A stretch of 64,000 nt of DNA from Pisaster brevispinus (lineage: Eukaryota; Echinodermata; Asteroidea; Forcipulatida; Asteriidae), in the NCBI GenBank assembly GCA_023634235.1, contig JAMKCF010000016.1, positions 10,352,866 to 10,416,865 on the forward strand. The letters run 5' to 3'. This document shows, piece by piece, positions 31,694 through 42,874 of the stretch. Under the pieces are notes generated by a model. That model saw nothing but the letters and a program-made list of their open reading frames with translations. It was not told where the DNA came from and did not search any database. Position numbers and translations under genes: made by a program. Position 1 is the first letter of the stretch. Every line of letters begins with the position of its first letter.

Positions 31694-34600
31694 TTAGGTG
31701 TTCGGACAAAAGTCCGAAGACCTCTTCTTGTTGTTCGTTTTTTTTTAGGTGTTCGGGCAATAAGCCCGAACAACTCGTTGTTATTGTTCGGCTTTTAGGT
31801 GTTCGTGCAATATGTGCACGAACACCTCTTGTTATTGTTCTGTTTTTTTTTCTTCTCCATCTTCTTCTCCCGAATTCTTCTCTACAGCATAACTCAAGAT
31901 TGAAACTGAATTGAACCTTGAAACTCATCAGACAATTGAATCTTCGTGAATTTGAAAGATATGATGCTCATAATTGGGCATCGGATAGATCAAGACTTGG
32001 GCAACATTTAAAAAGTTAACGCCAAAATCGTATGACCTTAACTTCCAGGTCGTTACCCTGGGTCGAAGTTTACCTTCGATTTTTTTCTTCAAAAAGTCAT
32101 GTTTTGGGCTTTTCTACAGCATAACTCAAGATAGATATCGAATTGACGGTTGAAACTTATCAGACAATTGGACCTCAGTATCAAGACGCTAAAAACATGA
32201 TGATGTCATGATGACGTCATCGGATATTGAATTACATTAAATCAAAGTTTAATACTTGTAAAAAATCATAACTCATGAACCACATGTTGGATTTTTACAA
32301 TTTACCCATCATCGGATTGGTCGTTAAAAGTTCAACAAACGCTACACACAACATGACCCCATTTGACCTTGGCTTCCGGTTTAAACCGAAAGTTGAAAAA
32401 TTGAAAAATTCATATCTCAACAACTACGTAATATTTTAACATGAATTTTGCATGAGGTTATAGATGAGTTATCCTCCCGAAACTTTTGCACAGAGATTAT
32501 AGCATTTTAATCATTACATCTGGTTAAAACCGGGCGTCAAAGCGCTCGTGTCTGTTGACTTTCATTGTATGACAACGCACGATAGCGTAGGCCAACACAA
32601 ACATACGCCGACACTGTACACAGCCACGCACGTGTACAATGCTAGTCTTGGTGCAAGACGTTCTTAGCGGGTTTTTTCCTGACCGATTGGTCATAGAATC
32701 GGCTGTGTCACGCTTCACCAATAGAGGGCGCTCTATACACATCATTGAACTCCTGTTCATTTAATACAGACATATAACACCTATATACCTATTGTTGATA
32801 AACAAACAGCGCTGGTTGGCATGGACCGCCAAATGTTAGTAAAACATTAAATCGTGTTAACAGATGTTTTAACCAAATTCAACATTTCCGGCAAGCTTCT
32901 AATTAAATAAATTACCTCCCATGATCGGTTGCTTTGTTTCAAATAAATTCAACACTATTTTTGAATATTTGTGTAACGTTGTTACAAACTGTAGCTATCT
33001 GTTTTTGTTTTGCATTTGATGGCTTTCCATAGTTTTCTTGAGCTGTGACGTTGCAAAAGAAAGGTCTATAGTTTTCTTGAGCTGTGACGTTGCAAAAGAA
33101 AGGTCTATAGACCGACAGCGCCTATGGAAATCAACGTCTGGATATTTTGGAGCACCCGACCATACCCAAACTATGGGCAAATTCCGCGAAAACGCAAGCA
33201 AAAACACGTTTTTTAAAAATCGATTCAAGTGTTCTGACATCAACACAATTACACTGACTCCGACGATACCCCTACCTAGTGTTTGTTTCCACAAACACTA
33301 AAGCTCAAGTTTTTGTTTTACTTCTTCAGCTTCTTCTCGCCGTCGATTGTCCGCTAACAAAGACCTATTCCTAAGCTCACATAAACTTGAAACTTTACAT
33401 ATAGTTAATTATTTATTAGTAGATGAAACCGTTTTTTGGTTTCGTCATGATGATGTCATCAGGTGTCGAGTTACAATAATTCAAAGGTTAATATTTGAAA
33501 AAATGATAACTCCAAAACTACTCAATGGATTCTCACAATCTGTACATCATCGGATAGGCCTGTCATGACTCCAAACGCCTCACACAATGTGACCTCATTT
33601 GACCCTGATTTCCGGTTCAAACCGGAAGTTAACAATTTCGGAAGTTCATATCTCAAGAACTTCTTACTATATCATCACAATTTTAATATCACATTGTAGG
33701 CCAGTTAACCTGCTCAAACTTTTGCACACAAATAATACGAATATCATCTTAACGTTTGATCGTAAACGGGCGTTACAGCCAATGCTAGTATTAACCGCAT
33801 TTAATTTGTGTATAGAGAAAAGCGCTGTTAGCTGACTGTTCGGCTCCATTATTCATAAGGTTCAAAGTCCACGAAGCCTATGCGTATAGTCCCACACAAC
33901 GGAAATGTACGTCACTGCGTTGCTTATTCTTTTAGTTCAGTGTGAATTTAGTTCCGTTTGCCCGTCTAATGGCTAATGGAGAACAAGGAATAGAAGCGGA
34001 GGTTTCACTGAGATGTCCACCTGCTTTAGGGATGTGTATGACTTTTACTAAGTGACAAAAACTTCAAGTTAAAAAGAACGACTTTGGTTCGTTTCTCATC
34101 AAACACCGAGACACACGTCACGCTGATCGACGTGACCATGCCTGCCAAAAGCGCTCTAGGCCCGCTGAATATGCCCTTAAGACACGGTGATTAAAATGGT
34201 AAGCTTTGTTTCAAAATCACCGTTAAAAAGAGGGGCATTCCTTGTTTTCCTCTACAATCATGTTGATTTGCTTATTTCCATACTTAAAAGCTTCATATCC
34301 CATTAACCAAAAAAACGTTCAGACCTAAAACTTTACATACTTACACCTGAGTGTGTAGATGAAACCGCAGTTATTTTCGGGATGATAACAACTCGATGGC
34401 AAATATGTAAACAATTTATATCCGGAGAACCAATATTGTTATATACATAACTTGCACCATCCCCAATTATTACACAAACTGTGTCTCCCTGTGAGCTTCA
34501 ATTCTGGTCAAAACTGAGAGCTTAAGTGAAAATAATCACTCCCGGTTCTCGTTTTGAGGCCTGCAAACAATATGATCTTGAAATCAGATGGTCCCTCTAC

Positions 34601-34910
34601 ATCGAATACAGTTTTACCCATAGGACTTTCAATTCCAGCAAAACAATAACTAAAAGCCTGTAATAATTTCAAAAGCTTGGCAGATACTTTTGTCTGATAA
34701 TGTCTTGATAATAAAATGAGCTATGAAAACGGAATGATTTCATTAGTTTTTTAATTTATCAAAGTTTTTTAGTTCAAATTCGAAATCTTCTACCACTCAC
34801 TTTACGTATCAATTTGTCAAACTAAGTTATGTTTTTTCGGTTTTCTATTTGAAAATACTACATCTGCTAACTCGAAAATGTCTACACCGAACACCTTGTT
34901 TTTGTTATGC
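31694..34910 (-). mobile_element. Helitron/Helentron-like element D with three tandem terminal hairpins
   Basis: Minus orientation. Three successive 3'-type hairpins begin near 31697, 31747 and 31796, each preceded by a T-rich TTAG. The 5'-type end (TCTACACCGAACACCTTG) is at about 34893-34910. The interior contains CRE-like TGACGTCA, the CCGGTT/AACCGG palindrome (33609) and an ATAGAGGGCGCTCT block (32720). Part of it (33390-34905) is duplicated at 39165-40725. No intact ORF. Confidence 0.45.
33033..33112 (+). repeat. 39-bp perfect tandem duplication
   Basis: The unit TAGTTTTCTTGAGCTGTGAC with GTTGCAAAAGAAAGGTCTA occurs twice in a row, inside the segment missing from segmental copy 2. Confidence 0.8.
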
Positions 34911-36066
34911 AACAAGCACTGTTTTACCTAGCACTACACAGTATGACCTCATTTGACCTAACTTTTGGTTTACACCGGAAGTTGAAGATATATTGGAACA
35001 AAATCTTATTCCTGAACCACAAATCGGGTTGATAACATAAACTATCATTAACTTATAATTTGATGACATCGATCACGAACACCTTGTTTTGTAATAAACA
35101 AAAACTAAAAGTCTAGTTGATAATTAACTTGGTTTTAATTAGAATCAAACAATAAATAATTTTGGGTTGAACAAGGAAAAATAAATATAGAACAAAGAGT
35201 TTAAAAAAAAGTTGCTTGTTTGTGTTGTTTTTTCTCACTTTAATTTTTGTTTTTATCAAAACAACAACAAGAAGTATTAAAATAAATATATCACAGAAAG
35301 TTTTTTTTATAAAACTCCCTAGGGTGAGTGGTGGCCTTCAACAACAAGTTGGCAAGACATGAAAAGCCAAGCCTGTTACAGAGAACAGACAGCTGAACAG
35401 ACTGTTTCACTTATCAGAGGGTTAGATCTGGGTAGCTACGTGCTCTGGTTTACCATATGTTGTTTACATTTATATGCGAGGAAAAAATTTCAAAGCCCAT
35501 AATACAAAAAACTACACAACTCTTGGAACCGAACCCCCCCCCCCCCCATCCAAGATATGTGGAATGGTCCTGTTTGGGATCTCCTGAAAGATCAAGTCCC
35601 TCGGGGCTTTGGAAGTGATGAAAAAACAGAAACACTTAAAATCTACCATGCAAAACATTACTATGAATTTTGATAGCATATGTTGCAGTGTGAAATTCAT
35701 TCATCTCAACATTTATTTCCAAATTGCAAGATGTACAAACAGTAAGAAATACAGAAGGTCATTATGACAAAAGGCATTAAAAGAAGGCAACTGTAATAAA
35801 TGAAGGCGAAATGACACAAATGAATCAGAGGCAATTTAGGAGGCATATTCAGAAGACAGAAAAGTCTTGTACAGAAATGCCTGTATGTGAACAATACAAC
35901 GAACAAAGCAAAACTTAAACTAATCACATAAGACAGACATGAAAACAGAAACAGGACAGACAAAACAACAAAACAGATAACAAACTAACATGCTGGAATG
36001 AAATAAAACTGAAAGGGGAACGCAAATATTCTCAGTAGAGATAGAAAAATGATGAAAGAGAAGGAG

Positions 36067-36863
36067 CTACCTTAGATAATTAAAGACAAGATGTTTTTTA
36101 TACGAGTTCTTAAAACAGCCAACAGACGACCCTGATTTAATGTTACCATCAATACCGTTCCAAAGACGAGGTCCATAGAATCTTAATGTGTTCAAAGAGT
36201 ATGAAGTGCGTGTGAATGGCAGAAAAAAGTTGCGATGGGATCTAGTATTATGACCGTGAACTTGATGAACTGCAGTGAAATAAGAAGAGAAAACTTGAGG
36301 AAGAAGTTTATTAACGTGTTTGTACATGAAAATCCCTGTGTGGAGCTTGTTAATATCTGAAAGAGTTAATGTTTGCAGTGAAGCGAAAAGGGGGGCTATA
36401 TGATCCCGTGGACCTGAAAGGGTGCAAATTCTAATGGCCCGTTTTTGAATGGTAGTGAGTGAATGAAGTTTGTTGTTACTGGAGCGTGCCCAAACGATGT
36501 TACAATAGTTCAGATAAGGCAAGATAAGTGTGTTATAGAGAGAAACTAAAGTAGAAGATGGAAGAAAAGAGCGAAGTTTAGATAAAACGCCGGTATTGCG
36601 AGAGACAATTTTAGTGACCGAAGAGATATGGTCATTCCAGTTGAGTTTGTCATCTACAATGACACCCAAGAATTTTGTAGAATGAACAATAGAGATGGGG
36701 TAATTGTCGATGCTGATTGAAAAATTTAAAGAAGAAAAATCCTTGGATTTATTGAAGAAAATGCATTTGGTTTTGTTCGAATTCAAAGAAAGTTGATTAG
36801 ATTTGAACCAGGATGAGACTTTGATAAGCTCATCGTTGAGAGTGGAGACAAGAGAATCAAAAT
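36067..36863 (-). pseudogene. LINE reverse transcriptase C-terminal part (thumb and tail)
   Basis: Continuation of the LINE polyprotein in the next frame: NSNKTKCIFF, STKFLGVIVDDKLNW, LSKLRSFLP, YCNIVWARS and a C-terminal region ending NYLR. The FLGVxxDxxLxW motif is the standard RT thumb landmark in non-LTR elements. Separated from the upstream domain by the frameshift near 36865. Confidence 0.82.
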
Positions 36864-39040
36864 GGGATTAAAAAAGATAATAGTTGGGTCGTCAGCAAAT
36901 AAAAGAAAAGATAATAAAGAAGAGCAATTATGTAAATCATTTACATAAATCAGAAACAAAAGGGGCCCAAGAATCGACCCCTGTGGAACACCATGTGTAA
37001 TAGAGCTCTGGATAGAGCTACAATCACCAATGAGGGTATATTGCTGGTGGTTGTCAAGATAGTCCTTAAACCATTGTAGAGCACACCCCCTAACACCATA
37101 GAAGTTCAGTTTAGAAAGAAGGATCGTGTGATCAATTGTATCGAAAGCCTTAGATAGATCGATGAACACTCCAGCTATATACAATTTATCACACAAAGAA
37201 CTAGAGATTAGATCAGTGAGATGAATAAGAGCCATATCGGTTGAGTGATTGCTTCGAAAGCCAAACTGATTATCGAAGAGAATGTTGAAGTTGGAAAGGA
37301 ATTTGAACAAGTGATTGTAGACAAGTCGCTCAAGTAACTTAGAAAAACAACGGAGAACAGAAATAGGTCGATAATTGTGAATGTCCTCGGGATCGCCATC
37401 TTTAAAAACAGGAGTGACTTTAGCAATCTTTAAGTTCGAGGGAACAGAGCCAGTAAGAAAAGAAAGATTAAATATATGGGCTAAGGGGTGTGCAATAAGA
37501 GAGATGACAGATTTAACGACCGAAGATTTGACGTCATCAAATCCACTACTGGTGTCACCGTTGAGCTTGCCAGTAATATCAATTATTTCAAAGGGGTTAG
37601 TTGGAATAAGAAATAAAGACGATGTGTTAGAGTTGTGCAAGTAGTCCATGAAATGAGAATTAGTCGACGGAATATTATTAGCAAGTGATGCACCAATGTT
37701 AGTAAAATAAGAATTGAAGGCATTGGCAATACCAGCAGGGTCTGAGAAAACCTGCTCGTCATCATGACATTTGTTGGGAAGGTCAGCCTTTTTACCTTTA
37801 CCAAGAAGTTTGTTTATTTCCCGCCAAGTGCTCTTCATGTTATTTTTACACTTGTCGAACTTATTGGCGTAGTAACTTTTCTTGGCAAGACGAATTATTG
37901 ATGTCAGGCGGTTTTTGTAATTTTTATACAGAAGTTCATTCTGCGCAGATGGATTACGCAGAAAACGCCGATATAACTTGTTCTTCCTATTGCAGGAATT
38001 AATGATGGCCTTGGTGATCCATGGTTGATTCTTTTGCCTGCCGATCCTTTTGGTGATGAGAGGGAAATGGTGATTATAGATGTCAGAAAAACGAGAAAGA
38101 AAAACATTATAAGCAGATTCAGCTTCCTGACATTCAAAGACTTCACCCCAGTCCGTAGACTCTATATCAAGAGTAAAAGAATACAAGGTGTTACTATTGA
38201 TGTTCCTTGTAACATATGTATTTTCGATAGGAGTAGAATTGAGGAAACAAGAATGAGTGACTTGGAAAAGAGGCAGATGGTCAGAAATATCAGTATTAAG
38301 AATACCTGCAGAAATGTCAGTGTCATTGTTGGTTAGTATGTTATCAATCAGGGTGGAGCTGTGAGGGGTGATGCGTGTAGGCTGATCGATCAAAGGACGG
38401 AAGCCGTATGAATAAATGGTATTCACAAAGTCGTCTGTGGGCTGATGTTCAGAACAAGTAAGGAAATTAAGATTAAAATCTCCCATTAAATAACACAGCT
38501 TCTTCTCTTTAGCAATGGTATTGAGACATAAGTCAAAACATTGTTGAAAATTAATAAGATCACTACCAGGAGCCCTGTAGACATTTCCTACAATCAGATT
38601 ACAAGAAGAGCCACGCTCAATTTCAATAAATACTGACTCACAACCATCAAAAGAAAGCATGAGATCATGGCGAACACGAAATTTCAGAGAATTGCTAACA
38701 AATAAAGCCACCCCTCCTCCAAGCTTATGAGAACGGGAAGAATGGACCAAGTTGTAATCGGTCATTGTAACATATGGAGGAGGGGATTCCCTGAACCAAG
38801 TTTCACCAAATCCATAGATGGAAAAAGGATGAATCAAAGTGGACAGAAAATCTTGAATGTCATAGAAATGTCTACAGAGACTCCTAGAGTTCATGTAAAA
38901 GATAGAAAAATAGCCATGCGTAGGTATGTCTAAAGCATTCAAACCATCACTTTCGAAATTATAACAAATACCGTTATTATCAGATTGATCATCAACAGTC
39001 AAGTTAGAAAACATCCCAGACGAAACAACGAAAAAAAATT
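36864..39040 (-). pseudogene. LINE endonuclease and reverse transcriptase, frameshifted
   Basis: Frame encoding an apurinic-type endonuclease (NSRSL near the start, GETWF, GDFNLNF, SDHLPLF) then a reverse transcriptase with PVFKDGDP, NYRPISVL, NQFGFR, DLSKAFDTIDH, GVPQGSILGPLLFLIYVNDL and the catalytic box FADD. Shortly after FADD a one-base deletion in a run of C (GGG at 36864-36866 on this strand) shifts the frame. The upstream ATG at 39077 lies in flanking host DNA, so the apparent start is accidental. Confidence 0.85.
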
Positions 39041-40811
39041 TTTTTATCTTTTGTAAACCACTTAGCACTCGGGTCATAAGTTTCTAATCGAGTGACGTGC
39101 ACAACTAATGCTTAGACGGCGTGGAAATGTTTTTCTCGGATGTGAAAGTTTTGTAGAAGTATAAACATAGTTAGATATTTATAAGTAGATGAAACCGTTT
39201 TGGTTTCGTCATGATGACGTCATCAGTGTCGAGTTACATTAATTTAAAGGTTAATAATTGAAAAAATCATAACTCCAAAACAACACAATGGATTTTCACA
39301 ATCTGTACATCATCGGATATGCCTGTCATGACTCTAAAAACGCCCCACACAATGTGACCTCATTTGACCCTGATTTCCGGTTCAAACTGGAAGTTAACAA
39401 TTTCGGAAATTCATATCTCAAGAACTTCTTATTATATCATCTCAATTTTAATATCAGATTGTAGGTCTGTTAACCTACTCAAACTTTTGCACACAAATAA
39501 CACCAATATCATCTTAACTTCTGGTCCTAAACGGGCGTTACAGCCAATGCTAGTATTAACCGCATTTAATTTGTGTATAGAGAAAAGCGCTGTTAGCTGA
39601 CTGTTCGGCTTCATTATCCATAAGGTTCAAAGTCCACGATGCCTGTGCATATAGTCCCACACAATGGAAATGTACGTCATTGCGTTGCTTATTCTTTAAC
39701 GTTGTAACAACACGTTGTCCCGCACATAAAAAACTCAAACTCATTCAAAGTTCAGTGTGAATTTAGTTCCGTTTTGCCAGTCTAATGGAAAACAAGGAAT
39801 AGAAGTAGAAGTTTCACTGAGATGTCCACCTGCTTTAGGAATGTGTATGACTTTTACTAAGTGACAAAAACTTCAACTGAAACAGAACGATATTGGTTCG
39901 TTTCTTATCAAACACCGAGACCCACGTCACGCTGATCGACGTGACCATGCCTGCCAAAAGCGCTCTAGGCCCACTGAATATGCCCTTCAGACACGGTGAT
40001 TGAAATGGTAAGCTTTGTTTAAAATCACCGTTAAAAAGAGGGAGCATTCCTTGTTTTCCTCTACAATCATGTTGATATGTTTATTCAATACTTAAAAACC
40101 TCATTTCCCATTAACCAAAAAAGGGTTGAGACCTAAAACTTTACAAACTTAGACCTGAGTGAGTAAATGAAACCGCAGTTATTTTCGGGATGATGACGAC
40201 TCGATGACGTCCTTACTTTAAATTAACATTTAATATGTCAACAATTTATATCCGGAGAACCAAAATTGTTATATACATAACTTGCACCATCCCTAATAGT
40301 TACACAAACTGTGTCTCCCTGTGAGCTTCAATTCTGATCAAAACTGAAAGCTTAAATGAAAATAATCACTTCCGGTTCTCGTTTTGAGGCCTGCAAACAA
40401 TATGATCTTGAAATCAGATGGTCCCTCTATATCGAATACAGTTTTACCCATAGGACTTTCAATTCCAGCAAAACAATAACTAAAAACCTGTAATAATTTC
40501 AAAAAATTAGCAGATACTTATGAATCTCAATGTCTTGATAATAAAAAGAGCTATGAAAACGGAATGATTTCATCGGTTTTTTTTTTATCAAAGGTTTTCA
40601 TTTCAAATTCGAAGTCTTCTACCATTCACTTTACGTATCAATTTGTCGTACTAAGTTATGTTTTTTCGGTTTTTCTCTTTGAAAACACTACCTCTGCTAA
40701 CTCGAAAATGTCTACACCGAACACCTTGTTAACTTATGTCTAGTTCTTTAACTTCTTCATGGAATACCAATCTTCCTTGTGTATCTCATAAGAATAAGTC
40801 CTCCTAGAGCT

Positions 40812-40990
40812 TGGTCGTGACCGAGCGTTTAAGAGAACCCAACACAAGCTCTGGTGTTTCTGGTCAGCAGGGTGTGGGTTCAAGTTTCGATCGAAACAAA
40901 CAAACACAAAACAATACACTTGTTTATGAAAAGAAGCTCGCTCCGGTGTTTCTGGCATCCCAACAGGAAGAAATTTCAACCAAAATTATT
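40812..40990 (+). mobile_element. Partial tRNA-headed SINE
   Basis: GACCGAGCGTTTAAGAG, CTCTGGTGTTTCTGGTCAGC and GGGTTCAAG are recognisable; the body is diverged and truncated. Confidence 0.55.
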
Positions 40991-41329
40991 CTGTTGCAAT
41001 TCTGCCCTCTGGTTATGATCACCTTTGATTAGTGGTGGCAGAGTTCGAGGGGGGGGGTATAGGGTGCTGGAAACTAGGTTTCTGCACGGTACATGAAGGT
41101 GTTGACATTAATGATCTATGTTCACTGCCACGGAGTAGATTTGGAATCGGGGAACCACCTAGTTCAGACACAAAGTGTTTTCCCGCTGCTAATCTATATT
41201 GCAGCAGCGTAGATTTGTAAAACTGGGACACTAGACGGTCAGATATAGGAATTTGTTTGTCTGTACACTGTAGAGTTTAAAGGGAGAGGGCACCTTGGGT
41301 TATTACTCCACAAATTAACTGCTCATAAG

Positions 41330-41520
41330 GCTTATATGGTAAAAAGCACTGGGGAGCTGTTGTTATTATAAACCATTAGTACAAACGACCCCTTTGAAGT
41401 AATGTAGTTTTAGAGAAAGACCTTATTTTTCACCAGACAAATGTGTATCTGAGAAAGGCTTTAGGCATGAAGCCTCCAGGTATGAAGCCTTTCTCGGGAA
41501 TCTGAAAACACACAGCAATT
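41330..41520 (+). repeat. Dispersed repeat, copy in intergenic region
   Basis: Matches 3290-3480 with the TCTGAGAAAGGCTT and TCTGAAAACACAC parts retained. About 1.3 kb upstream of gene 2. Confidence 0.6.
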
Positions 41521-41811
41521 CTAGCAATGACTCTAGTGTTACTTTTAACAGATCGGGTGGAATCAGAAACCCTCGGGTGAATACAAATCTTTTCAGTCAT
41601 TCCTTTCTTCCATCAGCCATCAGACAGTACAACAACTCTTTTTCTAGACTTGTAACTGGGGGCGGGGTTGGGGATGTATATTTTTTATTTTTCTACTTTC
41701 AACTGCTTTGAATATTGACTGTTTAATTAACTACTCTTGATTGTATGTTTATGATTGGTTTTTTTTCTGTATTCTGTGGTTTTTTATAATGTGTGTTTTT
41801 TATGACTGACA

Positions 41812-41998
41812 ATCCAACCCAACCCAACCCAATCCAACCCAACCCAACCCAACCCAACCCAACCCAACACAACACAACCCAACCCAACCCAACCCAACCC
41901 AACCCAACCCAACCCAACCCAACCCAACCCAACCCAACCCAACCCAACCCAACCCAACCCAACCCAACCCAACCGACCAACCCAACCCAACCTAACCT
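41812..41998 (+). repeat. (CCCAA)n pentanucleotide array, about 187 bp
   Basis: Roughly 37 units, with a few variants (ACACAACACAACCC near 41865, CCGACC near 41975, CCTAA at the end). The minus strand reads TTGGG repeated, so it is G-rich on one strand. All long frames across it are low-complexity artefacts. Confidence 0.95.
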
Positions 41999-42404
41999 AA
42001 CTTAATCTAAATGAACCCACGTTTACAGGTTTCTCAGCATAACCATTAGTTAGTGTAAAACCCACTCAGCAATTAATATTCACCCTTTCCTTACATACAG
42101 ATAGTCCTTCTCCATAGCATTTCACATCAGTTCAAAAGATCAACTTACAAAATACCACCCCAATTTTTTCAGCCACCATAACACATAGTTTATCTTTGAT
42201 TATCTATTTAAAACGTGTAATTAGCCAAACGCAAACAAATTAAGCTACGAAACTGTAGACCTCAACACAGGAAAACTCCACACGAATAATGAATGTTGCC
42301 AATCAGTTGCAAACCTAAATAATAAAAGTCAACCTCACACAATTTTGTATTAATTAAACAATAATTAGGGCCTAACGGTTGCTGCTAGCCGTTGATAGTT
42401 TAAA

Positions 42405-42760
42405 ATATTTTGAGAAAGGATTCCGATTGAAGTAATATGGTTTGGGAAATTGCTCACCCCAAATCTTTGAATCTAAGAAAAGATTCGTGCTTGAATAATT
42501 TTTCAGACAAAACATGAGGGTTGGTGAGCGAATGCTGCGGCCATAGATGCAGTTGGTACCCGCTGTCACCTCGAAACGTGGATGGATTCGACGTTCTTGT
42601 GAAACATGACAGTTTGTAATGCTGTTTTTATAAGCGAGTAGACACACTGTACTCAGCGGAAACTTTCGCATGTGACTTTTACTGTATATTTCTTGATAAC
42701 TTTGCTCATGAATAAGCATTACGTTGACAAAAACAATCTATAACCCAACATGTTGTTTTT
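42405..42760 (+). repeat. Dispersed repeat directly upstream of gene 2
   Basis: Same family as 20487-20830. It ends within 40 bp of the leader preceding the gene 2 ATG, so it may overlap the promoter or a 5' intron. Confidence 0.6.
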
Positions 42761-42794
42761 CCCAACAGAAAGGGACAAAACCTGACCTGTGGAC

Positions 42795-42874
42795 ATGAAC
42801 TCTCTACTACAGGTTGCCGTCTGCATTACACTGGTACTCTGCATTGCACTACCAGCGGCAGTGTCAGGGTACGG
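42795..42874 (+). CDS. Gene 2 exon: start codon and signal peptide
   Basis: The ATG at 42795 opens 26 codons: MNSLLQ, then the hydrophobic core [19 protein letters not shown], ending in phase 2 at GTAAGT. The small residues AVSG suit signal peptidase. The start is chosen because it directly precedes the hydrophobic core. A pyrimidine tract and CAG end at about 42769, just upstream, so this may be a second exon with a non-coding leader exon before it. Confidence 0.88.

Larger units (their letters stand above)
35703..39042 (-). mobile_element. 5'-truncated CR1/L2-like non-LTR retrotransposon
   Basis: A minus-strand LINE of about 3.3 kb. Flanks match the uninterrupted sequence at 31370-31400, which fixes the ends. 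The 3' end has a TGAA-type simple tail (ATTCATTCAT on this strand), as in L2/CR1-related LINEs, and no long poly-A. It carries endonuclease and reverse transcriptase reading frames but no ORF1, so it is 5' truncated. Confidence 0.8.
34915..40728 (+). repeat. Segmental duplication, copy 2, interrupted by a LINE
   Basis: 34915-35700, 39045-39165 and 39165-40728 correspond in order to 30770-31515 and 33390-34905. The 31515-33390 stretch of copy 1 is missing here, and a LINE occupies about 35703-39042. Confidence 0.8.

Noticed and set aside
41723..42005. Open frames on both strands across the CCCAA array
   Set aside because: A pentamer repeat has no stop codons in any frame, so these are artefacts of low complexity.
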